Shown: positions 44,767 through 55,412, counted from the stretch's first letter. The stretch is 64,000 nucleotides of DNA from Rhodocollybia butyracea (GCA_015501585.1 JADNRY010000275.1:1-64000); one strand, 5' to 3'. Numbers and translations: made by a program. The notes: a model not told the origin generated them from the letters alone.

Positions 44767-46145
44767 ATGCATTTTGAAGACGAATCTGAGCGCACTATTG
44801 TTACTCTGCAGCAGGACCTACTGATCAGGGTCTCTGGAGTGAACAAGCGAGCAAAAGTCCTCCAGAAGCGGATTGCCACTTGCATAAAAGAAGTGGTAGG
44901 TACTTCGTGGAAATCTTGTAAAAAATTCCTCATAAACATTTAATCTAGCGTGGATCAAATGAACGTACGCAGTATTGGAAGGTGCATTGCACCAGAGAAC
45001 ACGACAACATCTTAGAACAACTACCATCAGAGCATAAACTGGAAATTGTTTCTTCATTCACATCTCGCATAAATGACAATATAGCTAGTTTTGGGATGCC
45101 AACGAGGACCATCTGGGAAAAGTTAAACAGTGAGCCTTCCGCCATGGATTTCAAGCTTCTAGCACTAGGTGAGCCATACCTTGACCAAATGACAGCGGTA
45201 ATATAATCTCTACAGCTTCGGCCTTCAAGCCAATCACACTGAACCAAGATTGGCAACGAACATCGGACTGCCTTGTTCAGCTCTGTTTCGATCGAGCGTT
45301 GGAACTTGTCAGTATCTGTCGTGAAGTGGCACAGATTATACATCCAACCATAGTTACTCGAGAAGTTATCTCGGGCATAGCACAGTCGCATGATAGCAAA
45401 GAATATCTCCCCTTTGACCATGAAGCATCCCCTCCCAATTCTCCAGCCCCTGGACACATGTATTCGATGGTCTACTCAGTTGAGCTCATTTTTTTCGAAA
45501 ACAAAATCTAGTTCATTCTCTTATCTGGTGCCAGGGTCTTGCTACGTCTACTCAGGAATTAGACCTGTGGACGATTCTGGAGAAATTTGAAGAAACGATG
45601 AACCATTGTTTCATACAGGCTGATCAAGAACTAGCTCATTTGACTACCTACATCAAACAGCACGAAAACAACATTGTGTGTATCTTCGAAACTGTTCTAG
45701 GTTGATTTCTGAATATCATTCAAAATTTAGAGTGCTTTGGACTGTGACATAGAGGACCAAGCTCTTTCGTTTGAGCAATCAATCAACGATTTAACATCCC
45801 AAGCTCAAAAGGTTGAAAGATGGTGGAGCGCGGGCGTCGGAAGTCATACCTTCAATGAGACAAGAGCGCTAAATGCTATGTGGGTACTTACTCTCTCTCT
45901 CCTGGCAGCGAAAAAACTCGATCGAAGACGTAAAGTATCTAAGTAAGCCCCATTGTTTCACGTTTCCTGAAAGTTTATGTACATGTTTGTCCTCAGATGA
46001 TAACTGGTTCGCTTCTTTTGAAGCGATTTTCTCTGTGCGACAGGGTTACAACCCCTCCCAGATGAGTGCAAGTATTGCACAATTATTGGAGAGATATGTA
46101 CGTGTTTTTTCAGCAAACTTACGCTGCTACATTCAAATACTTTCA
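44767..46145 (+). CDS. Unrecognised multi-exon helical protein
   Basis: Exon 1 44767-44895 (MHFEDESERTIVTLQQDL…), exon 2 44949-45168, exon 3 from 45216 (SAFKPITLNQDWQRTSDCLV) to about 45470, an exon with LATSTQELDLWTILEKFEE, one with SALDCDIEDQALSFEQSIND and QAQKVERWWSAGVGS, and a last recognised piece NDNWFASFEAIFSVRQGY ending near a GTACGT donor at 46097. Introns are 47-69 bp with GT-AG ends; phases agree for the first four. One junction near 45890 is unresolved (the obvious intron is only 25 bp). The protein is mostly helical with coiled-coil character; no known domain was recognised. The 3' end runs into a Gypsy remnant at 46183, so the gene may have lost its last exons. Confidence 0.5.
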
Positions 46146-46182
46146 TAGACAGCCACTATGATCCAGCGAGACAAGATCATAG

Positions 46183-47470
46183 GTGGATTTCAACCACATT
46201 TTGCTACACATGCCACACATGGCACGCAAACTTTGCTGTATCCCACCCTTCAAAATCAAGTTGCAATTAGCTATAGCACATTTCCATGACCACAAGCTAA
46301 GGGGACACCCAGGTGAGAAGTGTACAAAGAAGATGGTCAATCAACTTGTCTTCTGGCCGCATCATACTACAGACATTTGTGACTATGTCTGCTCCTGTCA
46401 CCCATGCCAACGGGCTAAGGCTAATTGACACAAGCCTTACAGCAACTTGAAGCCATTGCTGATTGGACAACAACCATGGTCTTCCATCTTTTTAGACCAT
46501 ATTACTCAGTTACCACCCAGCAGAGACAAAAAATTTGATGCAATCCTGGTAGTAGTCTGTCACCTTACTAGCAAACAAGCTATTTTATCCCATGCCACAC
46601 TACCAACAATGCACCAGCATTTGCCTCTCTATTCATCACTCATGTCTTCTCCAAGCACGGACTACCATCTGACATTACTTCCGATGGTGGTTCTCTTTTC
46701 ACTTCCCAGTTCTGGAAAGAACTCACCAGAATCCTGCACATTGAATTGCGACTATCAACAGTGTTTCATCCCAAAATGGATGGACAGACAGAACATGTCA
46801 ACCAGTCGCTCAAATACTACTTGCGCATATATTGCGCTTACAACCAAAACAACTGGAAGGATCTACTCCCGCTTGGGGAGTTCATATCCAACAACTCCCC
46901 TCACACTGCAACGGGAGTCTCACCATTTTTTGCCAACAAAAAATACCACCTGAAGCTCACTATTGATGTAGAACATGAGGGGGTATCTACGACAGAAGCT
47001 AACACATTTGCACAGGATCTAGTGGAACTTCACAAATCCCTACAGAAGCACATTGCCAACTCTAACAAAGACTACAAACACTACGCCGACCAAAAACAAA
47101 GGGAAGCACCAGACTGGAAAAAGGGCAATAAAGTTTGGTTAAACATGGAAAATATTTGCACCAGAAGACCAACAAAGAGGCTCGACCACAAATGGACAGG
47201 ACCATACACCATCCTCAAAAGCATTGGATCTCATGCATACTGACTAGATCTCCTGGGTGATCTCCAACACATCCACAATGTCTTCCATGTCAACCAATTA
47301 AAACCCCACCACTCCGATCTATTCCGACAAATCCCGTCACCTCCACCCCCAATATTTGTACAAGGCAACTTGGAACACGAAGTAGAAATCATTGCAGATT
47401 CCAGACCCATAGCCGGACGGCCTCAGGAGATTGAATACCTCATCAAATGGACAGGATATGGTGCTGCATT
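46183..47470 (+). mobile_element. Ty3/Gypsy remnant 3 (chromovirus-like): integrase and part of a chromodomain
   Basis: The zinc finger HFHDHKLRGHPGEKCTKK…CSCHPCQRAKAN is followed by a stop, then IFLDHITQLPPSRDKKFD (first Asp), SKHGLPSDITSDGGSLF (second Asp) one frame over, and HPKMDGQTEHVNQSLKYYL (Glu): a complete DDE set spread over frames. The C-terminal part shows KWTGPYTILKSIGSHAY, a TGA where Arg is expected, LDLLGDL and VFHVNQLKPHHSD. HEVEIIADSRPIAGRPQEIE then YLIKWTGYG is the start of a chromodomain, which then breaks off. RT and gag are absent. Confidence 0.85.
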
Positions 47471-47839
47471 CAACATATACTCAAGGTCCTCCATGTCCTC
47501 TGGTGGTAGTGGCGCATTTACGACAACATTGGGCGATGATTGGACCCCTACCAAAATAGGCTATAGATAGGCTACATGGAGGCTATAAATAGACCATGGA
47601 TATGCAATGATAATCTACAGATAGCTATAGATACAAGTAGGGTATGGATAGGCTACATCAAGGGTACAGATAAGCATAGCCCATCCATAGCCTATCTGTG
47701 CCCCTGGTGTTGCCTACTTGTAATCTATCTGTAGCCTATCTGTAGTATATTTTTAGCCTTGGTGCAACCTATCTGTTGCCTATTTGTAACCTTGGAGTAG
47801 TGACTTGGGCCCCCAGCCGGGTATTTTTTGGCAATATCT

Positions 47840-48358
47840 CAGCAATGACCTGACATTTTGACTGGGTCCAAGTTGTGGAGTTAAATTATAGTACATCCCT
47901 GGCTTTATGAGATAGATAAGTAGATATGGATGTGAGAAATGAATTCCATATAAGGAATTCTTAAAAATCCCAAATATCTACAACATGAGATAATTTTTTT
48001 GGGGACAAGTCATGTTCACCATTGAAAAGAGCAGCATCAAAAATGGTTGTTCCAATTTTAACAATAAAGAAATGCTCTTATCTGACCTCCCTATCAACCT
48101 GCAAAGTTGCCCTAAAATTTCCAAAATACACTAAAATAGGCAAAATCAGGTAAAATTGGTTACTACCATTTTCAATGTTGCTCTTTTTAATGGTAAAGAT
48201 GGCTTTTATTTCATGCTGTAGATTTTTGAGATTTTTAAGTACTCCTTATATGGAATTCATTTCTCACATCCACATCTATTTATCTATCTCAAAAGCCAGA
48301 AATGTTCTATAGCTTAACTCCACAACTTGGACCTAGTCAAAATGTCAGGTTGTTGCTG
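47840..48358. mobile_element. 519-bp foldback MITE with about 160-bp inverted arms
   Basis: The left arm (47840-47995) and the reverse complement of the right arm (48200-48358) share ACCTGACATTTTGACT, GGTCCAAGTTGTGGAGTTAA, GAGATAGATAA and GATGTGAGAAATGAATTCCA in the same order with about 10 percent mismatch. The 200-bp centre has no coding frame. No target duplication could be fixed. Confidence 0.75.
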
Positions 48359-48831
48359 TGTTGTAAAGGGGAAAATTCAGATACAAGCTATGCTCATCCT
48401 CCAAATGTGGGGACAATAGCACACCAGAGGGTAGAGATGGGTAAAGCCCTGGGTCAACTCGGAAAAATCATCCCCAAAGAGGAAAGTGAAGAGTGAACGC
48501 AACACATACAATTCCCTTGCCAAGAAAGTAGATTCTATCTTGAACCTTATGGCAAAGTCTTCATCCGGGTCACCCAATGATTCATCATCCCCTACTTCAG
48601 ACTATCTATAGTCTGTTTGTAGCCTTGGTGTAGCCTATCTGTTGCCAATTTGTAGCCTCAGAGTAGGCTATCTGTAGACCATCCATAGCCTATTTGTAGC
48701 CTGGGTGTTCCCTACTTGTAATCTATCTGTAGCCTATCTATAGTCTATTTGTAGCCTTGATGTAACCTATCTGTTGCCAATTTATAGCCTCTGAGGAGCC
48801 TATCTGTAGACCATCCATAGCCTATTTGTAC

Positions 48832-49442
48832 TAGGGCTCTGCACCGGAACCATATTTACGGTTTATACAAACGGTTTATATGGTTACGAAACCATACCAT
48901 ATAGACCTCTGATATACAGTTACGGAACCATATTATATAGACCTCTGAAGCATCTTGATATGGTACTTCCTGTGGTAAGGTAAATAGCCGTATTCACCGT
49001 ATTTTGACAGCCGTTACGACCATAAATACAGTATACCATATAAACTGAGCAAACACGGAGCCTGTTCACTAAAAGTAACATCTTTCATTTTTTTAAACCC
49101 AATTATCTCTGAGGGAACTAGTTTATCATATCTTTCAGCTGTATATATATTTTTTATTAGATGGTGGGAGTCACTTTGAGATGAGCCCACACTGTCGGCA
49201 TCTCCGGAACTCCTCATCAACCCCATCTCCTTGCCATATTCTGTCTTGGAAGCAGGAAATAACTGATTAAACCTACATCTAAGAGTATCTTCTGCTGATA
49301 GTATGCCGTATTGCCATATTATGGCCGTACTTTTACTGTACCGTAACCGTCAGACACATGAAACTACAGTTGTACAGTACGGTCACGGCCCAATTGTAGC
49401 CATATGGCACCGTAACCATATACGGTATGGTGCAGAGCCCTA
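48832..49442. mobile_element. 611-bp hAT-type MITE with 8-bp target duplication
   Basis: Ends are TAGGGCTCTGCACC (left) and GGTGCAGAGCCCTA (right), a perfect 14-bp inverted repeat. The element is bounded by ATTTGTAC at 48824-48831 and 49443-49450, a perfect 8-bp duplication as made by hAT transposases. The interior is rich in ACGGT/ACCGT and TACGGTT words. The last 146 bp and the same target duplication recur in the right arm at 57758-57915. Confidence 0.9.
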
Positions 49443-49877
49443 ATTTGTACCCCTGGTGTTGACCACTTTTAATCTATCTGTAGCCTATCTATAGTCTAGT
49501 TGTCACCTTGGTATTGCCTGGATGTAATCAATCTGTAGTCTATCTGTAACCTATTTGTAGCCTCAGAGGAGCCTATCTGTAGACCATCCATAGCATATTT
49601 GTACCCCTTGTGTTGCCTACTTGTAATCTATCTGTAGCCTATCTATAGTCTATTTGTAGCCCTGGTGTCACCTATCTGTTGTGTATTTGTAGCCTTAGAG
49701 TAGCCTATCTGTAACCCATCCATAGCTTATTTGTGTAGCCCTGGTGTTGCCTCCTTGTAATCTATCTGTAGCCTATCTACAGTCTATTTGTAGCCTTGGT
49801 GTAACCTATCTGTTGCCTATTTGTAGCCTTGGAGCTGCTTACCTGTAGCCAATCCATAGCCTATTTGCTCCCTTGGT

Positions 49878-50037
49878 CATGAGCAAAACCTGTATTTAGC
49901 AATTAAATTGCCCCAGCAAATGTATGGAATCTCCAGCAAATATATTGAATTGCCAGTGAACTGTATTGAATGTCCAGCGCTGGACATATGCAGGTGTCCT
50001 GGGGTTCTGGAAGCACTGGGAGCACTTGCATGTTTTG
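49878..50037 (-). mobile_element. CATSAG-type MITE, copy 1
   Basis: Starts CATGAGCAAAACCTGTATTT and runs through CCAGCAAATGTATGGAATCT to TCCAGCGCTGGACATATGCA and TGCATGTTTTG. It is the near-exact reverse complement of 57172-57331 and related to the interrupted copy at 50190/55412. Confidence 0.75.
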
Positions 50038-50512
50038 TGTTGCCTACTTGTAATCTATCCGGTCTTCTGTAGTCTATCTGTAGCCTATCTGTACCCTTGA
50101 TGTAACCTATCTGTAGCCTCAGAGTAGCCTATCTGTATCCCTTCCATAGCCTATCTGTACCCCTGGTGTTGCCTACTTGTACTCTATTTCATCAGCAAAA
50201 CGTGGGTTGTGCAGGCAGCGCTGGAAGGAGCCTGCAAGTGCTCCCAGCGCTTCCAGAGCCCCAGGACACCTACATATGTCCAGCGCTGAACATTCAATAC
50301 AGTTTGCTGGCAATTCAATACAATTTGCTGACAATTCAATATATTTGCTGGAGATTCAATACATTTGCTGGGACAATTTAGGGCCTGTTTGGCAACACGA
50401 ATCCGGATTTTGTCAGATTTTGCTGGGACTTTTATTTGCCCATTTGTCACCTACATGTGATCAATTTCTATTTAAAGACAGCCAAAGCTTTGATTATCGG
50501 ATAGTATTATTG

Positions 50513-52175
50513 ATGGATCCACCACCTCCAGACCCTGTTACTGCACGTACCCGCAGAATTGCTATGTTAGCGTACTACTATCTTGCCCTTGTAGCATTCA
50601 CGGCAGTCCTATATGCAACACCAGGATATTGGGCCCAGCAATATCATAACTCTAAGATGTTGGGGATGGACTGGGTGCAGGAGCTGTTACTGGGACATCC
50701 GGACAGGATCCACACTGAGCTTGGGATGCGAGTGCATGTCTTTACAGCATTTGTGTTTGAGCTGCGTGTATGTGGTCTTTCAGACTCTTGATATGTCACT
50801 CTGGAGGAGAAAGTAGCAATATTCCTGTACTCATGCACCACTGGCCTATCTATACACCATGTTGGTGAACGGTTCCAACGCTCCAATGAGACCATATCTA
50901 GGTGAATATTTATCCATACCACTCTGAGGCGCTTCAAACATTGAGATAACTGTAGATATTTTCGGGAAGTACTGGAAGCTGTATCATCTGCTCCCTTCTA
51001 TACTCGCTTTGTGGTTCTTCCAAAAGCAGGGGATCTTCAGAGTGCCCGTCTGGAGGATAATCCAAAGTTTTGGCCATTCTTCAAAGATGTAATTGGCGCA
51101 ATCGATGGAACACACATTCACTGTTGTCCTTTGGCTGAAGAACGCCAAGCAGCACAAAATCACAAGGGTTTTTTAAGCCAGAACTGCCTTGCCTGTTGCT
51201 CATTGGACCTTGTTTTTCAATACTTTGTCAGTGGCCATGAAGGATCTACTGGCAATGCGTTCATGTATGACCGCGCACGGCGTATAGACTTTCCCGTGCC
51301 TCCTGGAAAGTACTACATCAGGAAAAGCCATTTTTGCCTAGGTGACCCCAGAGTGGCCTAAAGCAAACTAGGTGACCTATGAATCCTATGGCATCCTAGG
51401 AATTTGGGCTCGTCCCTTGCCAGTCAAGGCTCTTGAGGATTCCCCAGGCAAGCCTAGGTCTGCCAAGGTGCTCCTGGGGAACACCTGGGGAACACCTGGG
51501 CAAACCTGGGCAAACCTAGGCTTGCCCTGGGTTTGCCTAGGATACCCTAGGGAGTCCTCAAGAGCCTTGACTGGCAGGGGACGAGCCCAAATTCCTAGGA
51601 TGCCATAGGATTCATAGGTCACCTAGTTTGCTTTAGGCCACTCTGAGGTCACCTAGGCAAAAACGGCTTTTCCTGATGTATCTTGCAGATGCAGGCTTCA
51701 CACATTGTAATGCTCTCATTGTTCCATATTGTTGTATCCGATATCATCTTGCAGAGTGGGGAAGAGCTGGTGTACAGTATGTACTTGAGTTTCTCCTGCT
51801 ACTGGTTCTGATCCATTATAGGCCCGTGAACTGTGAAGAACTGTTCAACCTACGCCATGCATCTGCTCGTAATGTCGTGGAGTGTATCTTTGGTGTGATC
51901 AAGGCATGCTGGGAGATACTTGTTCATGCTCTACACTATGACATGAGTATACAGGTTTGCATTCCTCCAGGCCTTGCAGCTGTCCATAATTTCATTATGA
52001 CAAATGACGATACGATGGAGCAGGAGACACAGATATACATGGTGACTTGGCAGAAGGACTTGTTTCTAATGAAGAAAAGACAGAGGCGGAAAGAAGACGT
52101 GATGATATTGCACAAGCGATGTGGGATAGTTATATACAGCTTCTGGAAGAGCGAGCAATCGACGGCCTTGAATAG
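50513..52175 (+). pseudogene. PIF/Harbinger transposase (DDE_Tnp_4 type), split by a MITE
   Basis: The frame opens MDPPPPDPVTARTRRIAML. After a TGA near 50789 it continues VTLEEKVAIFLYSCTTGL, then HHVGERFQRSNETIS, a helix-turn-helix, and a short intron. The catalytic part has VIGAIDGTHIHCCP (first Asp region), YFVSGHEGSTGNAFMYDRA (second Asp in the YDRA segment), and, after the MITE is removed, KYYLADAGFTH and ELFNLRHASARNVVECIFG, the conserved end with the catalytic Glu. The C-terminus reads DDIAQAMWDSYIQLLEER in another frame, ending at TAG 52173-52175. It cuts and pastes the element by DDE chemistry in intact copies. Confidence 0.88.
51316..51679. mobile_element. 364-bp MITE inside the Harbinger transposase, TA target duplication
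   Basis: Starts CATCAGGAAAAGCC and ends GGCTTTTCCTGATG; the inverted arms are at least 140 bp long (shared CTAGGTGACC, AGAGTGGCCTAAAGCAAACT, CAGTCAAGGCTCTTGAGGA). TA at 51314-51315 and 51680-51681 flank it, and precise removal with one TA restores AAG TAC TAT CTT GCA (KYYLA) of the transposase. The near-perfect palindrome creates mirror-image open frames on both strands (51372-51608 and 51622-51386) with almost the same peptide; these are not genes. Confidence 0.95.
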
Positions 52176-52370
52176 TAAATACTACACATATCCTTGTAAT
52201 GCATTCAACTTGCGCTTAATCCAGTTCTCCCTCAGTTCAGGTATCGTAAACGCGAGGTATGATTCAGCAAGTACACTGTCCTTCTTGAATATCTCAAACA
52301 AATCCACCCGATCATCAATGGTAAGGGCTTCATCCTGAACCCTGGCCAGCGCAACTTGCCATCGTAGGCT

Positions 52371-52577
52371 TCTGGGTGTTCCGATGACATTGCTGGTACT
52401 CGCCGACATCATTGGAATTCCAGGCTGTACTACTGGAGGGGGGGGGGCAATAACATCAATCATTGTGTCGTGTTCTGGGTGTTCCAATGACATTGCTGGT
52501 ACTCGCCGACATCATTGGAATTCCAGGCTGTACTACTGGAGGCGGGGGGGGCAATAACATCAATCATTGCCTCGGTG
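52371..52577. repeat. 103-bp exact tandem duplication in the Myb-like gene
   Basis: Copies 52371-52473 and 52474-52577 share TCTGGGTGTTCC, ACTCGCCGACATCATTGGAA and TAACATCAATCATTG and differ at only a few bases and in the length of a G run. The duplication shifts the reading frame. Confidence 0.9.
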
Positions 52578-52879
52578 AAGCGGTCCATTGCAGCCCCGAT
52601 CAAGCCAATAGCTTGAGACCCAGAGCTCAAACATGTTTTCTTTGCAGTGGAAGGGAGAGAATCAGCAGCCTCACGCTTTCGGGATGGTCCAGGAGTTGGA
52701 GTTGGAGTCTGGTAGAAGTCAGTTGATACTTAATAGACACAGGTACACTCAAAGACAAACCTCATAGCTATCTTGAGAATCATCATCATCTCCAGCGGCA
52801 AGAGATTGAGAGCCGGAAATGCTAGAGGCCCGATGATATGCCCAAAACCCTTTTGGCCCTAGAATACTGTTTTTTTGGC

Positions 52880-54160
52880 ATTTCTGCAGTGTACATAGTA
52901 TCTGGAAGTCATTGGGAGTGCTACCCATGATCTCTAGTTACTGAAACCCACCCTCAAACCCTGTAGTCTCATATGTATCTGTCTTGTCTCTACAATTCAC
53001 ATATCCAGAAGGATTGATCAGTATGCAGTGCTCCATCTGATAAAGCATGCAAGAGACTATGGTCTGGACCTTGTGTATCAATGTGTTTCGCTTGAATCCA
53101 ATGTAATACAAGCTCCTCCAACCTCTATTTGCTCAGAATTGTGATATATGCACTTCTCACTATATGTTAATTCATCCCCTGCTTGACAACTCTGAAAGAA
53201 AAGGAGTTTGTTATGTATATTTGGTTCCCTGAGGTCTATTCAATGGAAATACACTAGAAGCACTCCCAGTAATATTTGTAGCATTTGTGCAGCACCACTT
53301 CACGAGTTATGAAGGCTGTATCCATTACTACTTATAATATTGGGATTAGAAGAGAACCTCTTTAGAAAGGTGTCACGCATGCGAAATATGATTGCGGCGG
53401 CATTTGGAGAACTAAATAGATATACTAGAGAGTCCAAATTCGAAGTCCCGAGTCGTGCCGATGTCCGGAAGTGGTTGAAATACGGAGATTTTGCTATAAC
53501 TCCGAAATTAGGTCACTATTTGTTTAAGCCGAACATGAGCTAACACCGCCGTTCCCCTGCATCCTCTGTGGTACTTTCGAGATAGGACAGTGTCCCTAGA
53601 CCCTCTAGCATCGCTATAACCGAGTACGAGCATTTATAGAAGCTTGTTGTCCCTTCCCAAGTACAGGGAAGAGTGATAATCTCCAATTTCGGACTGTTGA
53701 TTTGAAATTTGAATTGAAATATAATAGAAACATGAAACTCGGCTCGTTAGAAGCTAGAGAGTGGTTTGACACACCCTTAAGTGGTCTGTGCATACTACAC
53801 AGCCGCGCTCCTGCTCTATATAATGTAGCCCAGATTGATGGTTGATCCCCAGGTTTAGATTCCCCCTCACATTAGAGGCAGGGATTTCCTCCTCACTTCA
53901 CACAGTTGTATTATTAGTTTTGTTTGTTTTGTTTCAAGTTTAGTAAAGTTCAGTCCAGTAAAGTATTGTAGTTAGGCTGCAGTCAGAGCTCTGTCTGGGT
54001 AGACAACCTCTGGTCAGTGCTTTCTTGTATTATATAACCTTCCGCCTCTCCCCCCCCTTTTTACCTTAGTTCTTGCATTCACCTTTCATTTCAAAGTTCA
54101 ACTCTTTGTAATTTCACATCCCCCCTCTGAACTTAGAGTCTTTATTGTAGTTTAGTGGTA
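52880..54160. mobile_element. Inserted block with LTR-like features within the Myb-like gene
   Basis: This block separates exons of the Myb-like gene and shows no Harbinger similarity. Around 53813-53830 CTCTATATAATGTAGCCC looks like a TATA region; downstream lie T-rich runs and CTCTGTCTGGGTAGACAACC, reminiscent of the R-U5 part of an LTR. A TG start might be TGTTATGTATATTTGG near 53209. Ends and target duplication were not identified. Confidence 0.35.
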
Positions 54161-55412
54161 GGTGTTGATGGTTGGCTGTTTATGGGCCATTTCTCACACT
54201 TTCCGCTTAGCCACAGTAACGCCCTCTCACCGAGACATATGAGAGTTGAACATACTGGGTGCGCGCCAAATGCCCAACTGGCCAGATATTTGATCGACTT
54301 GAGAGGTGAATCCAGGTGCAGGCTGCGAACCCGAACCGCTGACCAGTAGAGCACTGTTTGATGTCTGAGCAAGTTCAGCACCAAATATGTCAGGTGCCAG
54401 ATCCGCTAGCATTGTCAGGTATGTTCTAGAGTGAAAAAAAGTCAGATATGAGCGACAAAGGATGTAGTATGACCACGCACTTGAGAGTCACCCAGGAGAT
54501 CATTATTCTCATTCTCAATATCCCAAGTGGGGCTTATAGCACAAGTATCTATCATTTGTCTTGCACAAAAGACGCGATGACCACAAGGAGGCGGGGATCC
54601 TAGGAGCTCAGCCATCTTATCCCACTAGACCCATCCTTTGTGTTTGTAAGGAGCAACCGAAGGATTTGACTTCACAAAATCGGCCCAGACATGCTCAGAT
54701 TCTGCAGTAATATGAGCACCTTTTTTGGTGTCAAATCCACCTAGACCAGAGCGGGTGTCGATTTCACAACAGATCTTCCAGATAGGGCGAAGTCCCTGTA
54801 AGAAAAAAGTCAGAACAGGCCAAGATGTATAAAACCTTTGGCACATACCGTAGACCATTTCTTTTTACACATTGCACCCGGCTTATTGGCACCTTGAGAG
54901 CGAATCTTATTACATTCCACTGCTGCCTCATTGTAGATTGCCATTGGATAGCTTCCACCGTCGCCTGCTCATGGTTTCTGGTCAATCAAGTACTGAAGTA
55001 ACTTGAAAACATTGGCAACAGTCCAGACCGCCTTCGTTGGACCTGTATCCACTTCAGGATTCATCGTCTGTGTGCCAGATGCACTGCCCATCTTCTTTCT
55101 GGGTTTGCGGGGCCGGGTGTTTGGTTGACCTTTGGATGTCATGGAAGGAGCAGTTTCAGGATGGTCAGACGTGTTTCCAGTGTCATTTTCAGGCGGAATA
55201 TTGTCAGAAGGCATTCTTTCAGTTACACGATCAGGCGCAATAGGCAGAGAAGGGAAAATAGGTTGAGTCAACGACAGTCAAGGAATAATTGTACAGAAAT
55301 AGATCACATGTAGATGACAAATGGGCAAATAAAAGTCCCGGCAAAATCTGACAAAATCCAGATTTGTGTTGCCGAACAGGCCCTTAATTGCTAAATACAG
55401 GTTTTCCTGATG

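Larger units (their letters stand above)
47565..50189. repeat. Left arm: CTATCTGTAGCC-type degenerate tandem repeat
   Basis: Segments 47565-47835, 48600-48823, 49451-49877 and 50038-50189 contain repeated words TAATCTATCTGTAGCCTATC, CTATTTGTAGCC, GGTGTTGCCTACTTG and CCATCCATAGCC in a higher-order period of about 100-110 bp. Orientation flips near 47680: the first 120 bp read GGCTATAGATAGGCTAC. No coding frame. Confidence 0.85.
52182..55271 (-). pseudogene. PIF/Harbinger accessory gene: Myb/SANT-like DNA-binding protein, interrupted
   Basis: From ATG 55271 (MTQPIFPSLPIAPDRVTER) a Ser/Pro-rich basic N-terminus leads to a Myb/SANT-like region with TKAVWTVANVFKLLQYLID, CNKIRSQGANKPGAMCKKKW, RSGLGGFDTKKGAHITAES, VWADFVKSNPSVAPYKHKGW: the spaced-Trp pattern of Myb_DNA-bind_3 domains. 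Later parts are MLADLAPDIFGAELAQTSNS and, after an insertion, SQSLAAGDDDDSQDSYE joined by a 49-bp intron to TPTPTPGPSRKREAADSL. It ends with DRVDLFEIFKKDSVLAESYL and ENWIKRKLNALQGYV at 52182. In Harbinger elements this protein brings the transposase to the ends. A 103-bp tandem duplication (52371-52577) and an inserted block (about 52880-54160) damage it. Confidence 0.8.
50381..55383. mobile_element. PIF/Harbinger DNA transposon (5003 bp including insertions)
   Basis: Terminal inverted repeats start GGGCCTGTTTGGCAACAC (left, 50381) and GGGCCTGTTCGGCAACAC (right, read from 55383) and extend about 90 bp through TTTTATTTGCCCATTTGTCA. TTA at 50378-50380 and 55384-55386 is the 3-bp target duplication typical of this superfamily. 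It carries a DDE transposase on plus and a Myb/SANT-like gene on minus, converging with only about six bases between stop codons (52175 and 52182). Both genes are interrupted by further insertions. Confidence 0.92.
50190..55412. mobile_element. CATSAG-type MITE, copy 2, interrupted by PIF/Harbinger
   Basis: The two halves are 50190-50380 and 55387-55412 (plus the duplicated TTA). Ends are CATCAGCAAAACGTGG and, reverse-complemented, CATCAGGAAAACCTG. Joined, they give a 217-bp element holding TGGACATTCAATACAG-like and AATTCAATAC words shared with copies 1 and 3. This copy has an extra 30-bp piece next to its left end. Confidence 0.75.

Noticed and set aside
51372..51622. Two 78-residue genes on opposite strands
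   Set aside because: They are the two strands of one palindromic MITE and encode mirror copies of the same peptide.
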